The notes: generated by a model not told the origin, from the letters alone. A DNA stretch of 64,000 bases from Isoetes taiwanensis (GCA_021234155.1 JAJEKV010000013.1:2759252-2823251), one strand, 5' to 3'. Counted from the first letter of the stretch, positions 46,222 to 58,471 are shown. Program-made: numbers and translations.

Positions 46222-46587
46222 ATGGCGAAAGATGAATTACGACGTTTGATTTCTTCCAAGTGCATGGGCATTTTTGAGACCCATATGGTGGAGTCAAGTA
46301 TTACGTTAAAGGAAAGGGTGTATTGCCCTTATAAGGATTGTTTGATTTTTATAAGCAGGCCGCTGGAGGAAAATACAGAGAGATTAGACTGCATAGAATG
46401 CAAAAGAACGTTTTGCTTGGCATGCCAGGTACCATGGCACCAAGATCTAAGCTGCAAAGAATTTCAGAAGCTCTTTGAAGAGCTTCAGGACCAGGATAGA
46501 TTGTTTGTTCTATTCAGATGCAGCTTCCAGTTTTGCTTCAAATGTGGTCGAGTCGAATTTGGTTCTTTTATAGTTCGCCATCTGTAG
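46222..46587 (+). pseudogene. RBR (RING-IBR-RING) E3 ubiquitin ligase fragment
   Basis: The 121-codon frame holds an IBR zinc-binding block: CPYKDCLIF, then DCIECKRTFCLACQVPWHQD and LSCKEFQKL. RBR ligases pass ubiquitin through a cysteine in RING2. Here EELQDQDRLF is followed almost directly by FRCSFQFCFKCGR, the end of RING2. The segment with the first RING2 cysteines and the catalytic cysteine is missing. RING1 is also absent upstream. This is a truncated, internally deleted copy that cannot be a working ligase. Confidence 0.8.
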
Positions 46588-47911
46588 TTATTGAATGATC
46601 CGACATTCAATGGTGTGAGCTATCGACTCTTTCTTGGCCATTTGTTAGATTATTTGATTAGATCAGAACTTGATGCAGAGTAAGCATATATAAAGAACGA
46701 ATGCGGATAAGAACTTTGCCCAAATCAGCTCTGTTCCAAAGGATCCTGCCTCAATTCCTTCGAAATAAGTGTCCTTCCCCTTCCTTTTATACGGCTCTGA
46801 ACCCTTTCACATTTCTTCAAGACCTTTCTCTTCCTCAAAGTTAACAATTTATATGATCCAGACCCTTGGTATAGCTGTTGTTATGGCGTTCCGCTGTGCA
46901 ATATAGTGGCCTTAACAAATACAGGAGCCTTAACCCTTGCAAAATCATATGTGAAGTGATCAGATAATTCTACTTCTGAGCTTGCTTCAGAGATCTTACC
47001 CCTTTGTGGCATAAAGACATGAAAAAAACACATTCAGAAACCGAATTCTAACATTAAAACTAGAGAGAAAGAGCACTCGTCTAATGTAGCTGCCCTTATA
47101 ACCCTTACATCCACAAATGGTCGTTACCTCTTCCATTAGCATTCTAGATTACAAAGCAAAGCAATGCCTTTCCTTTTGAGCTCTAAAAAACTCCAATCCA
47201 ACATTGTTATGTTCTGCAAACTAGCTGGAACTATTAATCTTCAAATAATCGACTCACAAACACAAACCCTAATTCCAGATGCGTTTAATAAGCCAAGAAA
47301 CAACGATTAAGCAGCTAAAAACAGAGACTATGAAGCACTAGAAGATGCGGAATAAAATTGGACTAGAAGCAAATGAAGCAATTTGCAATTATCATAATGC
47401 GGAATAAATGCAACATTTGTAATTGGCACTAGAAGCAGCTAAAAACAGAGACCATGAAGCACTAGAAGATTCTATTAAAACTACGTAAGGCTTTTAGGAG
47501 ATGTATTTGAACCGAGACTGGAACACCTAGATTTTGGGGAACCAAATGCCCCTTTCTCTCTTCCGAACTATAATAGCCGATGGTTTATAATTTGCACACA
47601 TCTCTATTCAATGTCACTAACTAATGTGTGTCTCGCCAAACATGATAGCTCGGATATTACCTATGTGGATAACTCTATCTATGATTTTTCTTGCCACTAG
47701 ACTAGCTTCGTTGCGTTGAAACATGGAATAGAAAAGAAAAATCCATCTTTCTAGCTCCATGTTTTGATTGATTGATTGATCCATATTTCCCCCCTATACA
47801 ATCATGTCCAATTGGGGGTCAATGTCTAACTAGAAAATATGAGCAGTATCCACAAGAATTCCCCAATAATTTGATTTGGTCAATAAGTTTGACCTCTGAG
47901 TGATTTGAGAT
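46588..47911. other. No gene seen
   Basis: AT-rich. A TTGA tetranucleotide run lies near 47766. Confidence 0.5.
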
Positions 47912-48069
47912 GCTTTTACCATGATTGTTCCTCTGGCCAGATCGAAATTATTGGGGATTCTAGTTTTCGATATTCTCAGTAAATAGTTCTGCTTTTACCA
48001 TGATTGTTCCTCTGGCCAAATCAAAATTATTGGGGATTCTAGTTTTGGACATTCTCAATAAATAGTTCT
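47912..48069 (+). repeat. 79-bp tandem duplication
   Basis: GCTTTTACCATGATTGTTCC starts both units (47912 and 47991). The units end AAATAGTTCT and AAATAGTTCTC, with a few differences. Confidence 0.85.
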
Positions 48070-48723
48070 CCATGCACAACTGCATTTAAATTGATTTTTG
48101 CACTTAGATAAAAGCCTTATCCTCACATTATTTCAAAAGGAGGAGCACATTATTTTCCACATCCATTATATAGGTCTTTATACCCAATAAGAGGTCTATT
48201 TCTTTGCTAACATTTTTGTTGTCTAAGCCATGGTTTGGAAACTTATATTTTATTCTCTTTGCCCAATAAAATGTATGTACCAAATTCATTTGTTCTGTAC
48301 TCAATTGTAATTGTATAATGCCTCAATGCACATGCATTCTCCTTTAGCAATTGCTAGAATGTAGTGTACGGTAAGTAATTGCTATAAGTTAGTGTATGGT
48401 TAGTAGTTGACTATGTATTATACATAGTTAACCTTTACGTTCTAGTTTTGAGAAAAGACTTTTGCTACTAGTTGACGTAAGTTTGGAAGAAAGAACATGA
48501 GCAAAACAGTATCAGGTTACTCTCCCACATTGTTCTCTTAGTTGAAAGTCGAGGCTTCAATATTCCACATATCAAATAGGACTTACCTGAAGTGAACGAC
48601 CATGGAACATAAGGCAAATGTGCGGGTTCAAATCCCACATGTTCTCAAATTGAATTGTAGCATGCAAACGACTGAAGAGATAAGGAATTTATTACAAAAT
48701 TTAGCTTCACAAGATTTGGACTA
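48070..48723. other. No gene seen
   Basis: AT-rich. A tRNA T-arm-like string (GGGTTCAAATCCCAC near 48630) lacks a cloverleaf. Confidence 0.45.
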
Positions 48724-48766
48724 AAGAAATGTTCGCGGCGGCCTTGGCCGCCGCGATAAATTTCTT
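48724..48766. repeat. GC-rich palindrome CGCGGCGGCC/GGCCGCCGCG
   Basis: AAGAAAT-GTTCGCGGCGGCC pairs with GGCCGCCGCGATAAATTTCTT around two bases. The right half recurs at 49367-49391. Confidence 0.8.
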
Positions 48767-49314
48767 GTACATCTAAAAATAGTAATCCAAGTTGCATATT
48801 TGCCTTTTCTTCACGAGTGTAGCTCGCAAGTGTAGTAACAGATTCCAGATTCCAGGAAGAGTGATGTACTTTCTTAGCTCTTTATCTCGGAAATAATCAG
48901 GGAAGCTATCCATGCTTCTGCATTTGGCACACAAACCATTTTTTCCCCGCTCAAATTCCAAATTTAAATGTTTCATGTCCACCTCCAACCAAGGGCCAAA
49001 AGATTCGATGTTTTAGTGCAACCAGAGACATGCTTGATTTAGACATGCTTGATTTGGACATTAGACATCCTAATGAGGAAGAATCGAATGCATGCACGAA
49101 AGCAATCGGAATAAATATGAGATAAACCCAGAGGATAAAGGAATATTCATGTTGCTCAACTTGGAATAATGAATAGAGTGAACTCTCATAAGCTATCAAA
49201 TGTATTGACTATGCGCTTATACACGTTCCCTATGCAATCACAAGGTATATGTTTCAGGGATTTTTGAGCTATATGTTGTAGGTGAAGTGTTTCAACATTG
49301 TACAAATCTTTAAC
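48767..49314. other. No gene seen
   Basis: AT-rich spacer. Confidence 0.45.
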
Positions 49315-49319
49315 TAATA

Positions 49320-49358
<39 letters not shown>

Positions 49359-49391
49359 GTTAGTTAGGCCGCCGCGATAAATTTCTTGTAA
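49315..49391. repeat. GTTA microsatellite plus copy of the GGCCGCCGCG half-palindrome
   Basis: About eleven GTTA units run into GGCCGCCGCGATAAATTTCT (49367 on), identical to the right arm of the palindrome 620 bp upstream. Confidence 0.8.
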
Positions 49392-50434
49392 ATTTAAATT
49401 TGAAAACAAGAGTCAACGTGTAATTGCCATGATGGGACTTAATGGTTAGCCATTCGAGAATGATATTTAAAATTGTCAAACTCTCACATTGAGTCTAAGA
49501 CTCTCACATTGAGTCTAATCTTACAAGTTGATATGCTAATAAAATACACTTCAAATGTTTGCTAGTTTTTGTAAGATGAATGATAGTTATTATATGTATC
49601 ATAATGATGTTTGCAACCTTAGCTAATTGAAAATAAGCTAAAACTCATGAACGGTGCCACTTTGGAAAAACTCAATCCTATGCCTGATAGAAAACGGACG
49701 GCAGTTCCTCTGTTTAATCTGAATGATTCGGAAGTTGAATCTGAATGATTCGGCAGATAACCTTTGTCCTGTGATAGATTAATCAAGATGAAAGTGTCTG
49801 GGCTTTCAAAATAACTAGCTACGGTGTTTTCATCATAGAATCAAATGAACAGTGTTTCATGCAATGTCATTTGAACAGTACTTACTATCATTTATCCAAT
49901 GATTTCTTATAAATTGACTCCTGTATACACTTGGAAATCTAAAGACTTACTGAAGATCTAGCCATTCCGTTGTGCAAAAATACACATGTTTTTTACCGGG
50001 CCCAAAGCTTTTCTAAATATCTGCCACGGCTTATTTATCTTCAATAATATTATCACTGGCCTGGAAGTGAAACCTTGTTATAGTATTAGACATGTTTACA
50101 GACATCCACTGCATGCAATTAAAGTCTATCCTCTATCTATTTTATGATTGAAATAAACATGTATCTGAGCCTTTCTAATAGGTTAAGATCTTTCACAGGA
50201 AAAAACCTTTCACATTAAATTAATCAAACTGCAACTTAAGATCAAATCAAACTCTGGATTTTTTTATTTGTGGATCCTGCAACATCTATACAAGTTTTTT
50301 AACCTGAAACACACCATCTGAGCATTCATAACCAGTTTACAACAGAAAGAATATGAAAGGAGAAACTCACATTATGCTTTCCAGCCAATGGATTTTGGCA
50401 GTTCTGGTACTGCATCTTCCTCCTCACGGCTCCT
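49392..50434. other. No gene seen
   Basis: AT-rich, with small duplications (CTCTCACATTGAGTCTAA twice near 49481; CTGAATGATTCGG twice near 49720). Confidence 0.5.
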
Positions 50435-50791
50435 TCATTCTTTTTGAGAACTCCAAATTGCCAACGCACGTTCATATGGAAATTCTGCAATGTTATACTT
50501 GCATCCATATCCACGCAGGCAAAGGTCCAGATGCTTAGTCAATTTATTGCGCACCTTATTTTTCAAAATCCCCATGATGCTGAAAGTCCTCTCGTCTTCC
50601 ACGGACCCTAGAATCATTGTTTGACATAAATCTACAAGCTTAAAATATTCAGACATGTGCTCACGAAGAACTTGACTGTAACCAAGCAAGTCCCAAAGTT
50701 TTGTGATGCATCCAAATTTAGTGATCTCCTTATCAGTAAAATGACCAGCATGTTCCCACATGGTTGTGCCAAAGGTTTGTGATTGTGCCAT
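50435..50791 (-). pseudogene. hAT transposase C-terminal dimerisation fragment
   Basis: The 118-codon minus frame contains LVDLCQTMILGSVEDERTFS followed by IMGILKNKVRNKLTKHLDLC and a final ALAIWSSQK. The order (short hydrophobic block, S/V-x-E-R-x-FS, K-x-R-N-x-L, W near the end) is the hAT dimerisation region found in ZNF862-like proteins and hAT transposases. The catalytic RNase H-like core and BED finger are not visible nearby. It is a fragment of a hAT element or a domesticated relative. Confidence 0.7.
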
Positions 50792-50892
50792 TACTTTTCA
50801 GATCAGAACTTCTACCATTTTTCACATCTATTATGCAAGACAAACCATAAATAGTACTTAGCTAAAATACCACACTTTTGCTATCATAAAAT

Positions 50893-51240
50893 TGCAGGCG
50901 CACTAAATTGGCCGTAACTTTCTTACTACAGCTCTATTTGCCAAAATTAATACACCGTTGGAAAGAACTTTCAAATATCTAGCTTTTATGTTAGGTACAA
51001 TTTCTGCAAATTTTGAGGCTAGCTATGCTAAAAGTACCAAAAACTTCTGCTGTCTAGAAATTACAGTCATACTAAATTGGCCATATCTTTCTTCATACAA
51101 CTCTGTTTATCTAATTGAAGACATCTTTGGAAAGAACTTCAAGAGAACGAACTTTCATGTTAGGTAAGACTCTTGCAAATTTTGACATTAACCATGCTAA
51201 AAATGCCCTAAAACCTCTGCTGCTATAAGATTACATCAGA
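50893..51240 (+). repeat. Diverged tandem duplication, about 172-bp period
   Basis: CACTAAATTGGCCGTAACTT and ATACTAAATTGGCCATATCT begin the two units. TTGGAAAGAACTT, CTTTTATGTTAGGTA or CTTTCATGTTAGGTA, and GCAAATTTTGA follow in the same order. Confidence 0.75.
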
Positions 51241-54179
51241 AATCTAGCTTGAAACAACACTTTGAGCCCTGGTTGATTAACCATTAAGCGACCCACTTTG
51301 CATATGGCCTACAAATCAGACCCATACACCTAATCTTACATGCTAAAGCAATACGTAGCTTTATCGCTGCCCCTGGATTAGTCTTAAACATAAAGAGAAC
51401 AAATGCACTCCTAAGCAAAAGACCTAGCATAAGATTTATGACCACAAACGTACATCTGCCCCTGTTTTTGCAGCACACAATAGCACAAGGGGAGCTACAC
51501 AAACCCTGTAAAATCCAACCTTGCATGCAACCCATTTAATAACAACCCATTTACAGCCACAAACTTCACACACCTGAATTATTTCAAGGAATTTTGGCCA
51601 TTTGGAAAGTTTTTTCTTGCCAGATCCACTTCCTTATTTTGTTTCTGCAATAATGAAAAAAAGTAATCAGATCCAGAGGACTTGTAAGAAAGAAAATTAG
51701 TCACATACAGATTCACAATGAGGTACATATAGATTTAGGGAGGTACATAGAGATTGCCACAAAATACAACAACATTATCTTAAGAAGTTGGAAACGCACG
51801 TAATTCATGCATGAGTATTCTTAAGATGGTCTTAGTAGTTGCTATGTCTTTCTAATATATCCTTAAGCATTCTTACCCAATTGTCTTTGACATAATTCAG
51901 CCCTCAGCCCTTTCCTTTAATATGATTATCTAAAGTGCAATTCTTACATGCACAAATCTTGAACCTTACAAGGAATTAAATCAGTCATTCTCTTCAGTTC
52001 CAAAATCTGGAAAATAAGCTTGAATCACACAGATTTTCACGTTCCAAACAACGTGCCTTTAATCGTGTCAACAGGAAGTAAAAGATCAAATTCAGATGTC
52101 AAGGTTCAAAGCCTTTGTTCTTCCTTATTGAAAGATCAACTCCTGTTTTAGCTATTCTTGTCTGACCTTAATAACTCAGGATTGTTCTTTTAGATCATAT
52201 TCTCAGCTTAAATATCAGCTTGAAAATCTGTAATTCTCAACTGTTTGCTTTAGGACCTTTTCATTCTACTCAGGGTTCTGGGTCGATTTGTCTATATTCT
52301 TTAGAGCCCTTTTCCCTTAAATTTGTTCTGCAGGCTCAATTCTTTGCCCTTGAAGTACTAGAAAAACGAAAGGGAGAAGACTAACTTTGATTTTACAACC
52401 AAAACCCGGTTATTGAAGGCAGTATGCCCATTCCACTTAAAGTAAAACATTATACTTAGGGCTTTCTGTAGCTATTTGCACAAATCTTGAACCTTACAAC
52501 GAATTAAATCAGTCATTCTGGTCGTCAAGGATGGTCTTAGATCATCATTTTTCGCCAGTGCATTTCCAGAAAATCTAGAAGCAATTGCAAAAGAAATGAG
52601 TCAAAATTTGAGAAGAAATCAGAAGTGTTGCAGCAAGCAAATTAGGCTATGAAAAGACCTTATACGTTTAAGCCATTGCTAGGATGGCGAAGGAACGAGG
52701 ATAAGAAGAAATTGTAGAAATGGAGGCGAAAACATTCATTCGTCGGCCTCGGATTCTCGGATTCTTGGCGAAGTTGGCGGGAACCGACTTCCAAAAAAGT
52801 TGGGCTAAAAATTGCAGAAAATAAAAAACAGAACCTAGTATGCCATCGTGGCATTTTTTTTTGAAATCCCAAAATTTCGCTCATTTGCGAAATTTCGCCC
52901 CTAAAATCATCACTGGTTAGGTTGGACATTACATTATTGCAAATTGCATAATTTAAGCCTGTTTCATATTTACTGGCAGACCCATTTCTGCTGCGTCTAT
53001 GAACCCTGCAAGATCTTTAGGTCTGACAGTGGTATCAAATAGATATGAGTCTCTGTGAATCTACATTTCAACCCCTCGATTGGAGTGCAAATCGGTGTGT
53101 TGGGCGATGCGATATGTAATATAGAGCTTGGGTTTCATGGATCAAGAAGTAGATTCTTGGGTTTCAAAAAATATGTAGGCCTTACCACAAATACCTACTC
53201 CAGAGAATGATACATGAGATAAATCATTTCAAGCTTTTGGCCACTGCATTTTTCGGCTATGGCAGACATGTTTTTGTTCTATTGTTGCAAGGCTTAGATC
53301 CGTTAATCTGCTTTGTATGCTAGTTTGATTTGTGCTTTGGTGTATCACATTAAGCTTTCCACATTGCTTGCAATAGATGTGAGGGATTCTGCCGCGAAAT
53401 ATATGTAGTAAGCATTTTGTTATGGATCACACCAATGAACCATACCTTTTATATCCCTGAAACCTTATTTAAGACTTCTCAGTTAATTCATGGTCTCCCA
53501 ATCTGTAATCCATCCAGAATTGCTACATAATCCACAATCAAACTGTTAGCAATGACAAAAGATATCTATTTGAAACAAATATAAAATATGAGTTACATGG
53601 ATAACTCAGATTGGCCAAGCTCTAGTTCACCAAAACTAGAGCTAGGTCAAGATGAAATGACCAATGTATGATAGTTCACCGCCCAACCGGGTAATATAAG
53701 ACACCAAGAGTTAGGCTCTAGGATAGTAACATGTTATTGAATAAGAATAGCAGAAGCTCTAGAAAAAAGTAATGGCTTTCTTGGAATCAGACTCAAGAGC
53801 AAATGAGTAGAGCAGTCTTCTTTGACCCCCTATCACTCTTCTGGCCATATCTCTCTTATTCTGATGAATCACGGGAAGTGCCACCCAATTCGGAAACTAG
53901 ACTCCGATTCGGTTTCAATGAAGTAAGAATCGACTCAATTGAAGCTCTGGTTGCCGAGATATATGTAACTGAAATTCAACGTCTATTTATAGTTCTTTGC
54001 TACGATTTTAGCCCTTTTTTATTTAGCTAAGCCTTTTTAGCATCATAAATATAGACTATAGGTTGCCTTTATTGCCTTTCCTTGCCAATAATTTGCCAAA
54101 CTTAGACATCCACACTAGTCCACCAAGACTAACTTCCAAGACCACTCCCCCGAGCTACCATATTCATAACAAGACATAA
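51241..54179. other. No supported gene
   Basis: Contains a 40-bp direct repeat (AAATCTTGAACCTTACAA at about 51955 and 52482). Short frames at 52660-52929 and 53803-54030 have no recognised product. Confidence 0.45.
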
Positions 54180-54590
54180 TTGATATGGTCTGTGGGGTAT
54201 GGGATAAAGCCTGGAAAGGTTGGGGCCTATTGGATAACGATTTCCTTGAAGGAATCCCCCCTTTTGGTGTGTTGGTTATCACTAGAGGTGCTAATGCGTA
54301 ACATTTGGTATCAGACTAAGGTTCAATTCCTCGTGGCAACATTGGTGTGTTCCACATGCTTGAGGGCAAGCATATTGAGGAAGGGGAGGAATTGATATGG
54401 TCTGTGGGGTATGGGATAAAGCCTGGAAAGGTTGGGGCCCATTGGATAACGATTTTCTTGAAGGATCCAATGGTCTGTGGGGTATGGGATAAAGCCTGGA
54501 AAGGTTGGGGCCCATTGGATAACGATTTCCTTGAAGGATCCGCCCTTTTCGTGTGTTGGTTATCACTAGAGGTGCTAGTGCGTAACACAT
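54180..54590 (+). repeat. Threefold direct repeat with LTR/PBS-like junction
   Basis: ATGGTCTGTGGGGTATGGGA starts units near 54184, 54397 and 54469. Units 1 and 3 continue to GGTTATCACTAGAGGTGCTA and GCGTAACA; unit 2 is truncated near GAAGGATCCA. After unit 1, TAACATTTGGTATCAGA resembles an LTR end followed by an initiator tRNA-Met primer site. It may be a fragment of a small LTR element. Confidence 0.65.
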
Positions 54591-55404
54591 TTTCTTTATT
54601 GTTATGTGTGTGTGCTTTTGTTGCAGGGTTTTGTGAGTGAAACACATTCATGTGTCCGACTAATGTGCCTGAGGTTTTCTACTTGATATTGTCTTATATT
54701 ATTATATATATCTGTGTAGTTTTCTTGCATGGTTATTCATGGCAACTGCTCTACAGAGACCAAGCAGATGCCATTGAACCTTTGAATTTCATCCGGGTGG
54801 AACTTGCATTCTGTGGAGGAGAAGAGCGGAGGAGAAGAGGCTCTTATGTACAATAGGACTTGTTTTGCATCATCCTGAGTATGCCATATGTGGATATGAA
54901 GAAGTTTGTTTTCAAGGAAGTTACCTTCATATTGACTTGCAACAATGCTTACGTAATCATATGCTGAGGTGGAAAAGGGAGCTTGACCCCATCACCGATT
55001 TTGCGGACGGTGCATAATGCATGGGAGAGGATATACATGGGAATATTATGGAAATCGATGGCCACAATTTGATAATAAGAGAAAATAAGCGATAATAAGG
55101 ACGCATTTACTCCCTGTCTACCACTTTGCAGAGAACCCGTTTTTCCAACAAATAATTCAAAACGTTACTTCTCGGAAAAATGCATGTAAGGAGATATGTC
55201 TCTTTTTACAAGTCCCCAAGGGCGTGGCATGAATTATGCATTGCCAATGTCCTTTTACCTTAAAACCATGACAACTAACACAAATGCGGGCTGGAGGATT
55301 TAAACCTCCAGGACAATCGACCACACCAGAACATAAGACAAGCAAATAAAATGTAAGAACATAAGGCGGGCAAATAAAATGTAAAAAAGAATCTCAACAT
55401 GGAA
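54591..55404. other. No gene seen
   Basis: No recognisable product. Confidence 0.45.
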
Positions 55405-56513
55405 TTTGCAAAGAAATTTGGGCCATTGCATCTCTTCAATGGTCATATGTACTTTCGTCCTCTGTACGGGGTCGAGGTTTGGGGCCCGATCGTTTCTTTG
55501 GCGACCTGGAATGACTTGGAGCAGGTGCAGAAGGCATTTTTGGACGGGCACTTGGGGTGAAACCTTCAGTCCCCTATCAGATTCTGTTGCCGGAAACTGG
55601 ATTCTTGCCGCTTCAGCGGGCAGCCCTTGATAGACACATCGTCTATTTTCAGAAAGTGGTTAATATGGGTGATACTCGGCTCCCACACCTGGCTTACACT
55701 GTGGCAATGGGCCCGCAGCGGCTCAGGGCCTGTTGGAGGGGTAAGAGAGCCCAGTGGTTCGCCAGATGGAACGCGGCAGAGCACGATGCGTCTGGTGGAC
55801 CAGAGGCCGATCGTGGATGCCCCATGGAATACACGGGACGCTTGCTTCCTTGGCAAGCTCGGGACCCCGGCCATTTAGAGCAGGTCAAAACGCCCATTAC
55901 AAGGAGCACATCAACCCAAGCGTGGCGGGGGCCCGCAGTTCTACCTCGTTCCCGGTACCCGAAAAGCCTTGGACTCATTGCCTCCATTTGTAAGGTGCCC
56001 ACCATCTCCGTGATCCCGAGCGGGCGGTGGATTAGGGGGAGCCCCGGGCCAGACTGTCGGTCTTTGTCAAACGGGTGCCATTGAGGATGAGTCTCACACT
56101 TTCCAGGAGTTGCCCAAAGATTGGGCCGGATCAGGGCCGATATCGTTCCCTTAAATGCGGCCGGACTTGCCCCTACATTTGCTGATGAACACACCGCCCA
56201 AGACGTGCTCGGGGTCGCATATTCGAGGAGGGTAATCGGATGCGGAGCCCACCTTTGCCCCTTTCACCGCTGCTCACCGATCGGGCACTATGGGTACCCG
56301 GTACATGCGTGTATATATTTGTGTGTTTTGCATTTCGTATATTGGAGCAGTTTGTCGGCCAGGTGATTGTCGCCACGGTTTTCCCTCGAAAACCCTTCGG
56401 GGCGGGGGTTTTTTAATCCGGGTAGTAATCCGCTTGCTGCGCTTTTGTATTGGGTCCCATAGACCGACTGGTCTCCGTGGACGATAAAAATACCTTCCTT
56501 CCTTCCTAATGTA
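55405..56513 (+). mobile_element. LINE copy B, 5'-truncated
   Basis: Starts inside RT with YGVEVWGP (about 55465) and continues through WNDLEQVQKAFLDGHLG, PSVPYQILLPETGFLPLQRA and NMGDTRLPHLAYTVA, to KRAQWFARWN, with frame changes. The 3' part carries CCCTCGAAAACCCTTCGGGG, the hairpin at 56461-56474, GTGGACGATAAAAA and a CTTC tail. The family is the same as LINE A and C. Confidence 0.85.
56461..56474 (+). other. LINE B 3' terminal hairpin
   Basis: AGACC-GACT-GGTCT just before CCGTGGACGAT. Confidence 0.7.
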
Positions 56514-56936
56514 TCGATAAGATTACTTGTGTTGACTTCTATGTGAGTATTCACCGTCAGGAGTCCTTTGCGTGTGAGAGTGACGTGATCAAGCCTGATC
56601 AAAATGACGCAATAGCAACAAATAATCATCACATCAACGAGTACTTTATCACCATCACAATTCCTTCCTGTTTTCTGTTGATCATGCATATAGAAGATTA
56701 GGCTTATTGGGAATTTTGCCTTAGCTGCTGATACATCACTTGCATTTCATCATGCCCCCAATGTGGCTATTCTTGTTTCCTATCTTGTACTCGCCCACAA
56801 ATCTCCAAGCCTTGTATTGTAACAAAGCATTCAGCTAGGAAATTTGGATCACTCTAGTTTTCTTCCATTAGTTCATCTTTATAAATAAGTAATCTTAAGT
56901 GGCTAAAGCCATTACATCAACACTCGTTAAAGCATC
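56514..56936. other. Spacer upstream of the second peptidase gene
   Basis: May contain upstream exons of the peptidase gene, but none could be recognised. Confidence 0.4.
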
Positions 56937-57600
56937 TTGTTTTACCAGACCTTGGACTTTGGCAGGTGTATGCACCAATTCTGCATCAAGCATGACATGG
57001 AACAGAGGTTCCATTTCATGGATCCACTCATTTACACATTACTGTCGAATGAGCATGCTTCAAAGGACAAACTGTTGAACCCTCAACTTGCAATTTCGGA
57101 ATGTACCATTCTGCCAGCATGTTATCAGCAGCACTGGACAGTGTATGTCATTATAGGTCTTGGAGGTCAGCCAGTTAAATGTCAGCCAGGTGTGTACCAT
57201 TTTGACAGCCTAGAAATGTACAAGGGCTCCGAGCCTGTCATGAGTTTTGTTGAGAATGCAAACACAAAATTCCTAAGCACCATAAAGCTGCACCACAAGA
57301 GAATTACAAGTTCCCCCACTCAGTCTGATTGCTGGTCGTGTGGTCCTGCTATATGTGTCTTTGTAACGAAAGTTGTGGCTGCAGTAATGCGAGACTTGGA
57401 CATACTATCCCAATGCAAGGTGAGTTCGTAAATTTGAAGGTATTACTCATCCAATGTGAGGCCTGATATGTTTGTTGCAGGGTGTACCAATTTCTAGTGG
57501 GGAGCTGTTGGACACGCGCAGAATGATGATTGATGTTGTGAAGCACAGTTGCTCTAGTAATGAAGCTGAGGTTGACAGATCAATAGATCTTTACTTGTAA
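56937..57600 (+). CDS. C48 (ULP1-like) cysteine peptidase, last two exons
   Basis: The exon to 57419 may begin at the acceptor TTTTACCAG (to 56949). It is followed by a 61-bp intron (GTGAGT to TTGTTGCAG) and a final exon at 57481-57600 ending in TAA. The junction is in phase 0. The catalytic residues are in order: His in CYQQHWTVYVI, Asp in GVYHFDSLEMYKG, and Cys in TQSDCWSCGPAICVFVTKVV with the usual Gln two residues before Asp-Cys. It is about 200 residues long, the size of a C48 catalytic domain. It differs clearly from the MULE-borne ULP1 at 31-33 kb and is not an obvious copy. A start codon and N-terminal part are not resolved, so it may be a transposon gene or a partial host gene. No stop breaks it. 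Confidence 0.75.
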
Positions 57601-57821
57601 TCTATTGTTTTTATTATTGTAACCAAAGAGGTTATTCTTGTAACCAATACTTTCATTGACATTCTAATGTACATTGTTGTATACTATTGTATACAATAGA
57701 CTTTTCTGGCTGACCAGAGCAACACTCTAGTGGAGTTCAAATCTCCAGAAGAAATTGATGTAAATTAACGTATCTTGGAATAAAAAGCTAAAGATGTATT
57801 CAAAGAGACATCTAGATGAAA
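57601..57821. other. Downstream of the peptidase gene
   Basis: AT-rich probable 3' region. GTATACTATTGTATACAATA near 57680 is a small palindromic stretch. Confidence 0.4.
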
Positions 57822-58010
57822 ATGGCAATGTGGTGATACATGTGGTGATAGATGTGGTGATGCAAATGGTACATGTGGTGAATCATGTGGTGACATGTGG
57901 TACATGTGGTGAATCATGTGGTGACATATGGTGCATGTGGTGAAAAATATGGTGATACTGTGGCGATGCAAATGGTACATATAGTGAATCATGTGGTGAC
58001 ATGTGGTGGG
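57822..58010 (+). repeat. GTGGTGA minisatellite
   Basis: About 190 bp of irregular units of the form CATGTGGTGA, GATGTGGTGA and CAAATGGTACATGTGGTGAA. It ends at GGTGGGTGGCTCGG. A related short array lies at 61510-61578 and three units near 59200. Confidence 0.88.
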
Positions 58011-58177
58011 TGGCTCGGCTCCCGAGGTGTGAAATCGTATGCATGCAAACGTCCCTTTCCTCTTCTGCCTCATTCCCAAAATTGTATGCATGCAAACATC
58101 CTTTTTATTCCCAAAATTCTGCCCTGCAGCTTCATTCCGTCCATCTTTCTCTTCCGTCCATTTCGTTCATTCCGTCC

Positions 58178-58471
58178 ATGGCCAGGTTCAAAACTACAGT
58201 GCACAGGAGTACTCCAGCTATTGTGCCTGCTCCTTCGCCGCCAGCTCGGTCAGAATCCATGTGTTCGTCAGGAGGCCATCCGGTTACAGTGGTGGCCAAG
58301 TTCACTCCACCCGAAGTGGAAAAACTTATCACTGAGGCACAAGCTGTATGTTCAATCCGTGTTCTGGAATGGGTTGATCGAGGTTACCCCGATGAGGAGC
58401 GTCTTCTAGAAATGAAGATGTATGCCATGGAGGACGACCTCCATATAGAGCTGAGGATGGCCCCCGCTTGA
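58178..58471 (+). CDS. Unrecognised 97-residue protein
   Basis: ATG in a good context (CCGTCCATGGCC) opens a 98-codon frame. The product starts MARFKTTVHRSTPAIVPAPS, a basic and proline-rich head. It continues with KFTPPEVEKLITEAQAV and LEWVDRGYPDEERLLEMKMY and has an acidic end. The composition looks coding, with a helical C-terminal half. The upstream sequence repeats TTCCGTCC. No family was recognised. It sits between the peptidase gene and two minus-strand pseudogenes and may belong to the same unnamed element. Confidence 0.4.
   Translation: MARFKTTVHRSTPAIVPAPSPPARSESMCSSGGHPVTVVAKFTPPEVEKLITEAQAVCSIRVLEWVDRGYPDEERLLEMKMYAMEDDLHIELRMAPA

Noticed and set aside
48600..48650. tRNA gene near GGGTTCAAATCCCAC
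   Set aside because: T arm has a mismatch and the upstream sequence does not fold into the rest of a tRNA.
52660..52929. Possible C-terminal part of the hAT element
   Set aside because: No residues typical of hAT transposases; 1.9 kb away and in unrelated sequence.
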